IMG/VR virus record: IMGVR_UViG_3300042691_048368
Coordinates: 30,998 to 94,997 of that record
DNA: 64,000 nt
Strand: one strand, 5' to 3'
DNA from: a virus
The notes below the pieces were generated by a model, which worked only from the letters and a program-made list of their open reading frames with translations, was not told the DNA's origin and searched no databases. The first letter of the stretch is position 1. The number at the start of each line of letters is the position of its first letter. The translations under genes and the position numbers were made by a program. Of the stretch, positions 42,971-50,720 are shown one piece after another.

Positions 42971-43822
42971 ATGTTGAGAGGTATATTTATAGACTTGAAC
43001 GTACTTTTGCAGATGGAGAATCATGCTTGGGTTGTTGATAAGAAAAATGCTAATGTTCCTATAATTAAAATTTCACAATCTGATTTGAATCTAATTCAGA
43101 GTGGTATATTTAAGAAGCAAGGTAATAAAGTTGATTTTAACGGTAGAACATATTATTTACCTGAATCACTTATGAACAAAATAAAAATAAAAACAAAATC
43201 GTTCAATATAAACTTCGCCGATCTTGGTATTTCAATGCAAGAATTTATGAACAAATCTATAATAGAAAAAAAGGATTTTGAAATTAATAAAGATTTAATA
43301 CTTGAGTTGAAGAACGAAGTTGATGATATTTACGTTATTTGTTCTAATCAGACTAAAAAATCCTATGAGACAATAATTGAGAAAATAAAAGAGGAGTTCG
43401 AAAAAAATGGATTGAAAATAAAAACTTTCTACCCCATTTCGGAAAACTTTATGAACAAAAGTGATGACGATATTAAGTTCAAAAAAATGAGGTTATTATT
43501 GCAACATATGGTTGGTTATAAAACTGATGGGCAAAAGTTTAAAGATGAGGAAATCACAAGATATGATCAAATTTATTATTATGATAATTATTTAGAAACT
43601 CTAAAGATCACAAAAGAAATAAACAATCTGCTTGAATTTTTACTATCAAGGTCCGATGATGGTTTAAGAAGTGTAATCAAAGAAAATGTTTCGGACTTCA
43701 GACCAACTCTTTGGGTCCATAAAGAAAATGAAAATAAAGTAAACAAAAGAACATCGGACAAGGTTATCTTAAATATTTCCAAAATTGTCAAGACTTTCGA
43801 AAACTTCAATCCTTGTTCTTAA
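42971..43822 (+). CDS. HAD-like fold protein, catalytic motif altered
   Basis: A 283-residue protein laid out like the HAD-type phosphatases of T4-like phages. The N-terminal strand is GIFIDLNVLLQ, where the usual DxD is D-x-N (Asp8, Asn10). There follow NHAWVVDKKNANVPIIKI and a cap region. In the second half IYVICSNQTKKSYETIIEKI gives the motif II Ser/Thr position, and RYDQIYYYDNYLETLK the acidic motif IV position. The missing second Asp suggests it may be a binding protein or a divergent enzyme. Its start is 6 nt from a GAATATAT box. It overlaps the convergent TerS candidate by 17 nt. Confidence 0.5.
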   Translation: MLRGIFIDLNVLLQMENHAWVVDKKNANVPIIKISQSDLNLIQSGIFKKQGNKVDFNGRTYYLPESLMNKIKIKTKSFNINFADLGISMQEFMNKSIIEKKDFEINKDLILELKNEVDDIYVICSNQTKKSYETIIEKIKEEFEKNGLKIKTFYPISENFMNKSDDDIKFKKMRLLLQHMVGYKTDGQKFKDEEITRYDQIYYYDNYLETLKITKEINNLLEFLLSRSDDGLRSVIKENVSDFRPTLWVHKENENKVNKRTSDKVILNISKIVKTFENFNPCS

Positions 43823-44414
43823 GCATTTTTTCGATCATATCATTTAGTGTTCTGGAATCGACTATCTTACCATCTGGTTTTGCCTCAATACCTTGTTCAA
43901 TTTTTGTTTGTTTGAGGTTTTCCATCATTCTATCGTAATCTTTTCTCATATCACGATAGTACTTTTCCAATTCTGTTCTTTGACTCTGTGCAAATTTGAT
44001 ATTATCTCTAATTTGAGATATCGATTGATTTACAACTTCATGCATTCTAGCAGAAGAGTCTCCATTATCAACCTGTTTGAGTTGTGTGAGGAAATTTTTC
44101 CTAGTCATTTTTTGTAAGAAAATTGTCTCAGCGTATACTTGAGCATCTTCTTTGACTTTTTTTACTAAGTATTTATTTTCTTGTATTCCTTCTATGTCCC
44201 CAAAATATAAATCAAAGAGAGCATCTAAGACTTCTTCAGCTGATTCAATACTTTCATCTAAATCCCTATCATAATCATAGATTTGTATTTCTCCTAGGTC
44301 AGGTAAATCTTCTCTTTTAGCAAGGTATTTTGTAACATCTAAGTCTTTATTTTCATCTTGAATCCTACTGAATTCTTCTTGGAGACTATTTATCTTTTGC
44401 TCCTTTTTGTTCAT
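43806..44414 (-). CDS. Candidate small terminase subunit (gp16-like)
   Basis: I start it at the ATG at 44414 (MNKKEQKINSLQEEF), giving 202 residues; the frame runs on to 44645 but that overlaps the divergent terminase gene. The layout follows T4 gp16. A short N-terminal part has an acidic DLPDLGEIQIYDYD segment (T4 has a similar LPG...EIKVYE stretch). A long central helical hairpin has AQVYAETIFLQKMTRKNFL and ISQIRDNIKFAQSQRTELEK, and the C-terminal region is charged. Small terminases form rings that recognise DNA and stimulate the gp17 ATPase. It is divergent from gp17, 45 nt away, unlike T4 where they overlap. Assignment by layout and neighbour, not by strong identity. Confidence 0.5.
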   Translation of the reverse strand: MNKKEQKINSLQEEFSRIQDENKDLDVTKYLAKREDLPDLGEIQIYDYDRDLDESIESAEEVLDALFDLYFGDIEGIQENKYLVKKVKEDAQVYAETIFLQKMTRKNFLTQLKQVDNGDSSARMHEVVNQSISQIRDNIKFAQSQRTELEKYYRDMRKDYDRMMENLKQTKIEQGIEAKPDGKIVDSRTLNDMIEKMLKNKD

Positions 44415-44459
44415 ATGAGCCTTTGAAATTTCCCATATATATCGGAAAAAGTAACTTCC

Positions 44460-46595
44460 ATGGCTGAAAGAAAGGAACAAGAAGAGGAAAGGAAAATTAT
44501 TTTCACCAGTGAAATGGTTACTGATACTACTAACAAAATCAATGATGGCGTTATAGTAAAAAGGTATCAAAACCCTTGGTTTCAAAATGAGGTAGGTGTA
44601 AGGAGAGCTAATCTCACATTCATGATGACCGATGAGGAAATCCAAGAGTATATTAGATGCAAATTAGATATCCATTACTTCGCTGAAAAATACTGTAGGA
44701 TTAAAACCGAAGATGGTTCGGTACAGAATATAAAATTAAGAGATTATCAAAAAGATATATTAGATCTTTACACCAAAAATAGGTTTAGTATATTATGTGG
44801 GTCGAGGCAGATAGGTAAAACAGTGAATGCTGCTATAACTATGTTACACTTTATAACTTTCAATAATGATAAAAATATTATGATTGTTGCTAACATCCGT
44901 AGCACGACAATAGAAATCATCGATAAAATTAAGAATATTTACATCCAACTCCCATTTTACCTAAAAGTTGGTATAAAGAATTGGAATCAACAATCAATAA
45001 TATTCGAAAACGGCTGTAGGATAAAATCATCAGCCAGGAGTAAAACACCAGCCATTGGTTATACGATTGACTTTTTGTATCTTGATGAATTTGCTCACAT
45101 TCCATCAAATATCATAGAGCCGTATTATACGGCCGCATTTCCAACAGTTTCAGCAATTGAAAATTCGAAAATAGTTATAACTTCTACTCCAAATGGTATG
45201 AATCTATTTTATAGATTATTGAGTGATTCCGAGAGACCAGATGGAGACCCCCTGAAGAATAACTACAAAGCTATGAGAGTTTATTGGTATCAAGTCTCAG
45301 GTAGATTTGTTACTTTTTTCAAACTTAACAATCATAAATTACATGAATACGGCCTGACCAAGGAGCAAATATTTGAAAAGGTTAAAGAAGAATTTGGAAG
45401 TATCACAAACGTAGAAATGAAATTTCATACCGATTCGGTGAAAGATGTCATATACGTTTATAATAATGAATTGTGTAGTGATCAAATGGTAAAATCTTTT
45501 ACTTTTACAAACGACGAGGGGAAAGAATTGTCAATCTACAACATATCAGAAGTGACAACTTGGAAAGAGGAAGCCATTAAAGATATTGGCGGTGAGGATG
45601 CTTTCAATCAAGAATACGGTTTGAGGTTCATAAACGCTACTAGATCTTTATTAAGTGAACATATTATTGAAAATCTACTACACAATAAGAGGAACTATAT
45701 TTTTGAACAAATAGAAGAACTAGATAGAAGATTGAAATTCCCTTATGATGAATTGCTATGGGTTGACGATGATTCTGTTTTTACTCCATTGGAAAGAAAG
45801 TCTGTTAGGGGCATAATATCGGTCGATATATCTGAGGGTTTGGGACAAGACTATTCAGTGATCAACATATTCAAAATAAATGTGAAGCCAGATGAAGTTA
45901 TTGAATCTCAAGGTAATTCTTATACAAACTTGTCAGATTTTTTTTGTTTGGAGCAGATAGGGATTTTTAGATCCAATCATGTTTCGGTAAAACAACTTGC
46001 TGAAATATTCTATGTTTTATTGTTCGAATACTTTAATTATGAAAATTTCAAAGTTGTTTTGGAATTGAATAACTATGGGAATGAATTTTTAGCACATCTC
46101 CCAGGTTTATTTGAAGGTAATAATAATTATGGATCCAGCGTATTTTTCAGATACAAACACAGAGTGGATTCAACGGAAGAAAAAATAGGTTTGAAGGTTG
46201 GGGAAAATAAAAATATGCTTGTAAAAGATTATCAAGACTGTATGGATAAAAGGAACTTTTTAATTACGAATGAAGATAATATAAGGGAAATAACCACTTT
46301 TGTAAAACACATTACATCATCTGGAAATGTTAGGTATGCCGCTGACATGGGACATGATGATACTGTAATGACCTTGGTAAATGCATCTAGTGTTTTTGCT
46401 AAATATGAGTTTAGAGAAATGATTGAGGATTATGCCCCATCTATAGTTGATGGTGGTAAGTTATCACATTTTAGAAATATACTTGGCAAAGTCGATTATT
46501 CTGAGGGAATTGACTATCAAGGTTTGTTGAATGTAAATAAAAGAAGGAGAATGTATAACAATCTCCTTTCCAAAACCACAAAAAATTTATGGTAG
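44460..46595 (+). CDS. Large terminase subunit (gp17-like)
   Basis: A 711-residue DNA packaging motor. Walker A is GSRQIGKT (residues 114-121) in the phage-terminase form, followed by a Walker B FLYLDEFAH (Asp209, Glu210) and a coupling motif ITSTPNG. The C-terminal RNase H-like nuclease has SVDISEG near residue 457, a VVLELNNYG strand, and HDDTVM near 631, providing the acidic metal ligands. The length exceeds T4 gp17 (610), mostly at the N-terminus and in the linker. It translocates DNA into the prohead through the portal and cuts concatemers. The ATG at 44460 follows a CATATATATCGG stretch. Confidence 0.95.
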   Translation: MAERKEQEEERKIIFTSEMVTDTTNKINDGVIVKRYQNPWFQNEVGVRRANLTFMMTDEEIQEYIRCKLDIHYFAEKYCRIKTEDGSVQNIKLRDYQKDILDLYTKNRFSILCGSRQIGKTVNAAITMLHFITFNNDKNIMIVANIRSTTIEIIDKIKNIYIQLPFYLKVGIKNWNQQSIIFENGCRIKSSARSKTPAIGYTIDFLYLDEFAHIPSNIIEPYYTAAFPTVSAIENSKIVITSTPNGMNLFYRLLSDSERPDGDPLKNNYKAMRVYWYQVSGRFVTFFKLNNHKLHEYGLTKEQIFEKVKEEFGSITNVEMKFHTDSVKDVIYVYNNELCSDQMVKSFTFTNDEGKELSIYNISEVTTWKEEAIKDIGGEDAFNQEYGLRFINATRSLLSEHIIENLLHNKRNYIFEQIEELDRRLKFPYDELLWVDDDSVFTPLERKSVRGIISVDISEGLGQDYSVINIFKINVKPDEVIESQGNSYTNLSDFFCLEQIGIFRSNHVSVKQLAEIFYVLLFEYFNYENFKVVLELNNYGNEFLAHLPGLFEGNNNYGSSVFFRYKHRVDSTEEKIGLKVGENKNMLVKDYQDCMDKRNFLITNEDNIREITTFVKHITSSGNVRYAADMGHDDTVMTLVNASSVFAKYEFREMIEDYAPSIVDGGKLSHFRNILGKVDYSEGIDYQGLLNVNKRRRMYNNLLSKTTKNLW

Positions 46596-46724
46596 TCTCT
46601 TTAATTTCTTGGTTTTACCGATATCTGTTTTTTCAAACAGATTAGAAAACCAATTTTTCTTAAGGTTTTTTTGTTTTTGTTTTGTCTCATTCAAGAGTTC
46701 TTCGAGGATTTCTAAGTTTTTCAT
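46587..46724 (-). CDS. Possible 45-residue protein
   Basis: A short frame on the minus strand beginning ATG (46724) and ending TAA, 45 residues: MKNLEILEELLNETKQKQKN, then LKKNWFSNLFEKTDIGKTKK and a basic end. It overlaps the last 9 nt of the terminase gene and ends 8 nt before the ClpS gene. A perfect 8-bp hairpin (46623-46630 with 46635-46642) lies inside it. It could be a real small gene or chance; the sensible amphipathic composition favours coding. Confidence 0.45.
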   Translation of the reverse strand: MKNLEILEELLNETKQKQKNLKKNWFSNLFEKTDIGKTKKLKRLP

Positions 46725-46732
46725 ATAATTAT

Positions 46733-47014
46733 TTAGGCAATTTCCATAGTGACCGACAGACCATTTGATTTTAATTTTTCATACATTTTTTGTATAGTTT
46801 CATGATCTCCACGTTTCACATCACATTTACCAGTGAAGTGTACAATATGGGCACATTGTGATGCTTGTTCCGGACCATGTTCACAATATTTTATGAGACA
46901 ATTTATTACATGGTCAAATGAATTATAATCATCATTGTGGAGGATGAGTATGTATGGTTTATTAAGTATTTCTTCTACTTGATAGCTTGTTTGTTCTCTC
47001 GTAATTGTTGCCAT
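46733..47014 (-). CDS. clpS: ClpS-like adaptor
   Basis: A 93-residue protein with a complete ClpS core. The N-degron pocket strand is LILHNDDYNSFDHV (Asn27, Asp28, Asp29), followed by the helix INCLIKYCEHGPEQASQC, then AHIVHFTGKC (His59, equivalent to the pocket His of bacterial ClpS) and a closing helix and LSVTMEI strand. ClpS delivers proteins with N-terminal Phe, Leu, Trp or Tyr to ClpAP, and in hosts with ClpC to that unfoldase. The short N-terminal extension before residue 20 is what activates ClpA/ClpC. Context is structural and late. A phage copy could redirect host proteolysis or protect phage proteins. Confidence 0.85.
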   Translation of the reverse strand: MATITREQTSYQVEEILNKPYILILHNDDYNSFDHVINCLIKYCEHGPEQASQCAHIVHFTGKCDVKRGDHETIQKMYEKLKSNGLSVTMEIA

Positions 47015-47085
47015 AGACTTGTATATATTTTTTCTAGGAGTTAATTGAATACAAATATATAGAAAAAAATCGAAAAAAGAAACTT

Positions 47086-47520
47086 ATGAACAAAATATTT
47101 TTAGTTCTTGGAATTATATTGATTGGGCTTGGTATTTTTTGGGGAGTTAAATATAAATTTAAAATACCCGATTTTTCGAAGTGGAATATTTTTGGAAAAT
47201 CTGAACTCGATATTACTGAAGAAAGACTATTGCAAAGATTGACTGATTTAGAGAGAAAAAGTGATTCAATAGGTCCCATTTTGGAAAAATATCAACACAC
47301 TACCGATAGTCTTAGAAAAAATGATTCTCTTATAGATTTGAAGGTTTTCGATTTAAAACAAAAGGATTTATTACTAGAAAGAAAGTTGTCTCAATCCAAA
47401 GACTCTTTGAATAAATATAGAAACAATTTGAGGGATGTAATGAAAAATTATGATCAGGTAAAAAAGAATACAAAAAAGTCATCGAATAAAGAAACTATCG
47501 ATTTCTTCAAAAAATATTGA
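47086..47520 (+). CDS. Membrane-anchored coiled-coil protein (i-spanin-like)
   Basis: A 144-residue protein with one N-terminal transmembrane helix (IFLVLGIILIGLGIFWGV) and a long, Ser/Lys/Leu-rich coiled coil afterwards (LERKSDSIGPILEKYQHTTD, LKQKDLLLERKLSQSKDSLN). The tail is a Lys-rich helix. The topology is that of Rz-type inner-membrane spanins, N-in with a periplasmic coiled coil. It is 6 nt before the next gene, which is exported. The pair could form a spanin complex that fuses inner and outer membranes at lysis. No endolysin is adjacent, so this remains an inference from topology. Confidence 0.6.
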   Translation: MNKIFLVLGIILIGLGIFWGVKYKFKIPDFSKWNIFGKSELDITEERLLQRLTDLERKSDSIGPILEKYQHTTDSLRKNDSLIDLKVFDLKQKDLLLERKLSQSKDSLNKYRNNLRDVMKNYDQVKKNTKKSSNKETIDFFKKY

Positions 47521-47526
47521 AAAATT

Positions 47527-48021
47527 ATGAAAAAAAATATATTTACTTTGATTTTTTTTATAACAACTAATTTCCTTTATTCTCAAGATTTGCCAAAATA
47601 TTATATTCTTAATGGGGACACAGCAGGTATGACTCTGTCGATGGCGCAGGTTAAAAGAATCAAGACAGATCTAGAACTAAAGTCTATTCTCGAAAAGATG
47701 AAGATATCTTGTGATTCACTATCGAATAAATCAAAAACACAGGAGAGAGATTGTGATGAGAGAATAAGTTCGAAGGATAAAATAATATTTCAGATGGACA
47801 CTTCGATTCAATCAAAACTAAACCGTATTAATAACTTGAATGGTGAGTTAGTTCTAACAAGAGAAGATAGAAATGTACAAAAAAAATTATCCCAAGTAAA
47901 GGACAGTTTACTTATAGTTTCTAATTTGCGACTGACAGAAGCAAAAACTCAGAGGAACTTTCTGTTCGGGAGTACAGTTTTATTTTTTGTAACTACAGTA
48001 GCTTTGTTTTTATTCCATTGA
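47527..48021 (+). CDS. Exported coiled-coil protein with C-terminal anchor
   Basis: A 164-residue protein. A Sec signal peptide (MKKNIFTLIFFITTNFLYSQ) has a cleavage site near FLYSQ|D. The mature part is helical and heptad-rich (LELKSILEKMKISCDSLSNK, QSKLNRINNLNGELVLTRED). It ends in a transmembrane helix (FGSTVLFFVTTVALFLF). A signal peptide plus a C-terminal membrane helix would place the coiled coil in the periplasm, parallel to the upstream protein's coiled coil. Two Cys in the central part could be structural. It is probably the partner of the upstream protein in an envelope complex; unlike o-spanins it has no lipobox. Confidence 0.6.
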   Translation: MKKNIFTLIFFITTNFLYSQDLPKYYILNGDTAGMTLSMAQVKRIKTDLELKSILEKMKISCDSLSNKSKTQERDCDERISSKDKIIFQMDTSIQSKLNRINNLNGELVLTREDRNVQKKLSQVKDSLLIVSNLRLTEAKTQRNFLFGSTVLFFVTTVALFLFH

Positions 48022-48042
48022 AAAAAAATCAGTTTTTGTATA

Positions 48043-48050
48043 TAATATAT
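48043..48050 (+). promoter_or_regulatory. Late-promoter-like box TAATATAT
   Basis: TGTATATAATATATAAC context, 31 nt before the ATG at 48082. A leadered example. Confidence 0.4.
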
Positions 48051-48081
48051 AACATACATATTAAAAAAATATTCTTTGAAA

Positions 48082-48621
48082 ATGAATCATATCAGAAAAT
48101 TTGAATCCTTCAGAAAGGGTAAGAAAAGGGAAGAAATCATTAAAGAAGCAGTGCTTCAGGTTAATGATATTTATAAAGTTAAATCCACTATAGACATACC
48201 ACAATCTTTGATAAATGCCTATGTAAAGAAGGTTAAAGACAACACTGGTAAGAATTTAAGACAATTCTTCGGTGATATGGACATTGCTGAAGAAATTGTA
48301 AAACACGTAGCTCAGACTGGATTAGATGCTGACAAGCTTTCGGCCACTGCTTTAGTTGGGGGTTCCCAAGAACAAAGTCAAGGTCAGTCTCAACCACAAG
48401 CTCAAACACAGCCTCAAGTACAAGTAGAATCCCAACCTCAATCTGATTCACAAACTCAAGCTCAGGGACAGGGTCAATCACAGGGTGAGGGCCAAGGTCA
48501 AGGACAAGCTCAAGGTCAATCACAGGATGAAGGACAAGGTCAAGGACAGGGTGAATTTGAAGAAGTTCAAGAGGAAGGTGAAGAAAAAGAAGAAGAAGGG
48601 GAAGAAGAACTTCCTGAATAA
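48082..48621 (+). CDS. Gln/Gly-rich low-complexity protein
   Basis: From the ATG at 48082 (a TTG at 48076 would add two residues), 179 residues. The N-terminus MNHIRKFESFRKGKKREE resembles the shared short peptide of the head cargo candidates. Residues 20-90 are helical (QSLINAYVKKVKDNTGKN, EIVKHVAQTGLDADKLSA). From about 95 it becomes a repeat of QGQ, QSQ and QAQ pairs (about 60 residues) and ends in a run of Glu with few other residues. It is probably a disordered, negatively charged tail. Function unknown. A terminator follows. Confidence 0.6.
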   Translation: MNHIRKFESFRKGKKREEIIKEAVLQVNDIYKVKSTIDIPQSLINAYVKKVKDNTGKNLRQFFGDMDIAEEIVKHVAQTGLDADKLSATALVGGSQEQSQGQSQPQAQTQPQVQVESQPQSDSQTQAQGQGQSQGEGQGQGQAQGQSQDEGQGQGQGEFEEVQEEGEEKEEEGEEELPE

Positions 48622-48626
48622 GATAT

Positions 48627-48656
48627 AAAAAACACCGATTAATCGGTGTTTTTTTT
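48627..48656. terminator. Terminator
   Basis: Perfect inverted repeat AACACCGATT / AATCGGTGTT (48631-48640 with 48641-48650) with A and T tracts. It ends the plus-strand unit from 47086. Confidence 0.9.
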
Positions 48657-48664
48657 GTGCCTTT

Positions 48665-48672
48665 TAATATAT
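48665..48672 (+). promoter_or_regulatory. Late-promoter-like box TAATATAT, 5 nt before start
   Basis: CCTTTTAATATATATTCT context, 5 nt before the ATG at 48678. It directly follows a terminator, so this gene must use this promoter if it is functional. Confidence 0.55.
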
Positions 48673-48677
48673 ATTCT

Positions 48678-49289
48678 ATGATCCATTTAAAACTATTCGA
48701 AAACTTTCAAAATGAGGTTTTATTGATCGTTGATGTTCAAAAGTCATTCAGAAAATTTTTCACAGAAATGTACATACATGAGTTGAAAAAATATTGTGAA
48801 AAATTCGAAGATGTTTATCAAATTTGGGACAATCATGTTGATGGTAAAGGGGTTGATAAGGATTATCTTTTTGACGAAAATCCAGATATACCAGTTCATA
48901 ATGATTTATATAACTTTCCTAATCAAAAAGATATCATAGAAAAAAGATATAATTATGATGTCGATGTAAATTTCTATAAAAAAGTATTAGACAAAAAAAC
49001 ATACGATGAAATAAGTTCGAAAGAAAAGAACAAAACATTGAAAAGGGGGGACTTATTTAAAACAAAAGAAGGCACGGTATTAGTTTATATTGGTAATAAT
49101 CACAAATGGTTTCATATGCCAAAGAAACTATACTTACTCTTTGAAAAATTGAAAAATAAAAGTGTGACTGTTGTTGGTGGGGCTGATTCAGAATGTCTAT
49201 CGGATGTATTCATATCTGCTGAATCCATGGGAATAAATATAAAAAGAGATTGGTCATATATCTGGACCGCAACTAGTTGTCCGATTTAG
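48678..49289 (+). CDS. Isochorismatase-like hydrolase with short N-terminal peptide
   Basis: From ATG 48678 (MIHLKLFENFQNEVLLIVDV), 203 residues; an earlier in-frame ATG would run across the box. The fold is isochorismatase-like: LLIVDVQKSFRKFF gives the catalytic Asp, and the last third has VTVVGGADSECLSDVFISAE with Cys in the nucleophile position (G-x-x-x-x-C-L-x-D). Between them is a long insertion rich in Lys and Tyr. The enzymes are amidohydrolases or nicotinamidases. The N-terminal peptide is the same short motif as in small head proteins, placed directly before the catalytic domain. Substrate unknown. Confidence 0.6.
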   Translation: MIHLKLFENFQNEVLLIVDVQKSFRKFFTEMYIHELKKYCEKFEDVYQIWDNHVDGKGVDKDYLFDENPDIPVHNDLYNFPNQKDIIEKRYNYDVDVNFYKKVLDKKTYDEISSKEKNKTLKRGDLFKTKEGTVLVYIGNNHKWFHMPKKLYLLFEKLKNKSVTVVGGADSECLSDVFISAESMGINIKRDWSYIWTATSCPI

Positions 49290-49669
49290 TTGAATCTACC
49301 TATTTGAGCTATGATATCGTAATCTGCTATTGTTAAATTAACAAACATCATGTCTTGATGATTTTCTGGATCTTGTACAAAGACTACTTGTAAGTTATAA
49401 CTTGATCCCAACATTTCGGGAATGTATTCATCTATTTGCTCTTGTATTTTTGATTTCACATAATCTTCAGAAACTCTAAACTCGAATAAAATTTCTTCAA
49501 GATTTGCTCCAAAATCTGGATCACCCATAACTTCACCTTTATTAGTAAATAAAACCATTTGATACTTTTGTACAATTACACGAAGAAGCTCATCCTCGAT
49601 GATTTCATTCGGATCGTATTTTGGTTGACCATCATAAAGTATATAAAAATCGGTAAAGTCAAAGGCCAT
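49286..49669 (-). CDS. Baseplate wedge protein (gp25-like)
   Basis: A 127-residue protein of the gp25/W family: TDFYILYDGQPKYDPNEIIEDE, then a long helix VIVQKYQMVLFTNKGEVMGD, followed by PDFGANLEEILFEFR, the conserved D-P-x-F-G-x-x-L signature, and a final beta hairpin. gp25 sits at the sheath-initiating ring of the baseplate with gp6 and gp53. It overlaps the convergent isochorismatase-like gene by 4 nt. A perfect TAATATAT box is exactly 5 nt before its ATG. The gp44-like gene lies 10 nt upstream, so it may also be co-transcribed. Confidence 0.85.
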   Translation of the reverse strand: MAFDFTDFYILYDGQPKYDPNEIIEDELLRVIVQKYQMVLFTNKGEVMGDPDFGANLEEILFEFRVSEDYVKSKIQEQIDEYIPEMLGSSYNLQVVFVQDPENHQDMMFVNLTIADYDIIAQIGRFN

Positions 49670-49674
49670 TACCT

Positions 49675-49682
49675 ATATATTA
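49675..49682 (-). promoter_or_regulatory. Late-promoter-like box TAATATAT, 5 nt before start
   Basis: On the minus strand TTTTAATATATAGGTA then ATG (49669). The box overlaps the stop codon of the gp44-like gene. Exact 5-nt spacing. Confidence 0.55.
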
Positions 49683-50654
49683 AAATAAATCTCGCAACTT
49701 ACCCATCAGAGTCATTCCCAAGATTATAGGATCGGTTTGTGATTCTAGTAAGTGGTGGTAATCGGAGACTATATAATTGACTTGAAATAGTTTTTCAATA
49801 TTTTCATTCTTTTCAGTGAATGAGTATTCTATAAACTGTTTACCAAACAAATCAAATAGATCGTGTATTTTGTCTTGCCCCCAATTGTTTAACAGAAAGT
49901 GATAAACATCCTCATAAGTCTTGGACTTGTCAAAAACCATATTGAATGTTTCGAGTTTTAACTTATTATTAGTTACATTTGATTCTATTGCGTTTCCTGT
50001 TAATTTATAACTATCTAGTGAAATGAGTATGGATCTAAAATCAGGAAAATTAGAATTAATAATTTTGACTAAATCATCTTTTTTTATGTCGAATTTTTCT
50101 GCAGGACAGATAACATTTTTTATTTTCTTATAGATTTCTTGTTTCAAAAATCTCTCCTCTTCATTGTTAAGACAATCGAAGTTTACTTCAATCAATCTAG
50201 ATCTAATTCCTTGAGAAACTTTATTTATATGATTCGTTGTGAAAATAAATCTGACATTTTTTTTTGAATATTCTTCAATGTATGCTTTCAAAGCATCTTG
50301 GTATTGAATGGAAGTCCTATCAAATTCATCTAGAAAGACATACTTTATGTCATCACTTTTTATTTCATTTTCTAAATCGAACCCCATGTAAACTTTGGAA
50401 CAAAAATCGTCAATTTTTGTTCTCAATGTGTCTATAGATGTGTAGAAGGAACTGTTTATTTCCAAAAAGGGTTTATCTTTTGTGTATTTTCCAATCAAAA
50501 TCCTCGAAAGTGTTGTTTTGCCAGTACCAAAACTACCATATAAAATATAATTATTGGTTAAGCCATTTGTAAATAATTGTTTTATTCTTGGTAGTAGAAT
50601 TATATCATCAAGGTTTTGGGGTCTCCATCTTTCAGAAAGTAACAAATTTTTCAT
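49680..50654 (-). CDS. Clamp-loader large subunit (gp44/RFC-like AAA+ ATPase)
   Basis: A 324-residue AAA+ ATPase close to T4 gp44 (319). The order is: ERWRPQNLDDIIL at the N-terminus, Walker A GSFGTGKTT (residues 40-48), Walker B KYVFLDEFDR (Asp109, Glu110), sensor 1 FIFTTNH, and an SRL-type arginine motif (QGIRSRLIEVNF) that reaches into the neighbouring subunit. The C-terminal helices form the collar. gp44 with gp62 loads the sliding clamp gp45 for replication. In T4 the same clamp is needed for late transcription with gp55, which is also in this window. gp45 and gp62 are not seen here. Confidence 0.85.
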   Translation of the reverse strand: MKNLLLSERWRPQNLDDIILLPRIKQLFTNGLTNNYILYGSFGTGKTTLSRILIGKYTKDKPFLEINSSFYTSIDTLRTKIDDFCSKVYMGFDLENEIKSDDIKYVFLDEFDRTSIQYQDALKAYIEEYSKKNVRFIFTTNHINKVSQGIRSRLIEVNFDCLNNEEERFLKQEIYKKIKNVICPAEKFDIKKDDLVKIINSNFPDFRSILISLDSYKLTGNAIESNVTNNKLKLETFNMVFDKSKTYEDVYHFLLNNWGQDKIHDLFDLFGKQFIEYSFTEKNENIEKLFQVNYIVSDYHHLLESQTDPIILGMTLMGKLRDLF

Positions 50655-50707
50655 AGATTTGACTTATAAATTATACGAGATATAAAGTTTGAAGGCTGTC
50701 TGTTTAT

Positions 50708-50715
50708 TAATATAT
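50708..50715 (+). promoter_or_regulatory. Late-promoter-like box TAATATAT, 5 nt before start
   Basis: TTTATTAATATATACTTT then ATG (50721); the spacer is 5 nt. The gp15-like gene has no other leader. Confidence 0.55.
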
Positions 50716-50720
50716 ACTTT

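Noticed and set aside
47034-47279. 81-codon minus-strand frame upstream of ClpS
   Set aside because: Antisense to the membrane-anchored coiled-coil protein, which has a clear topology; the ClpS start is downstream of it.
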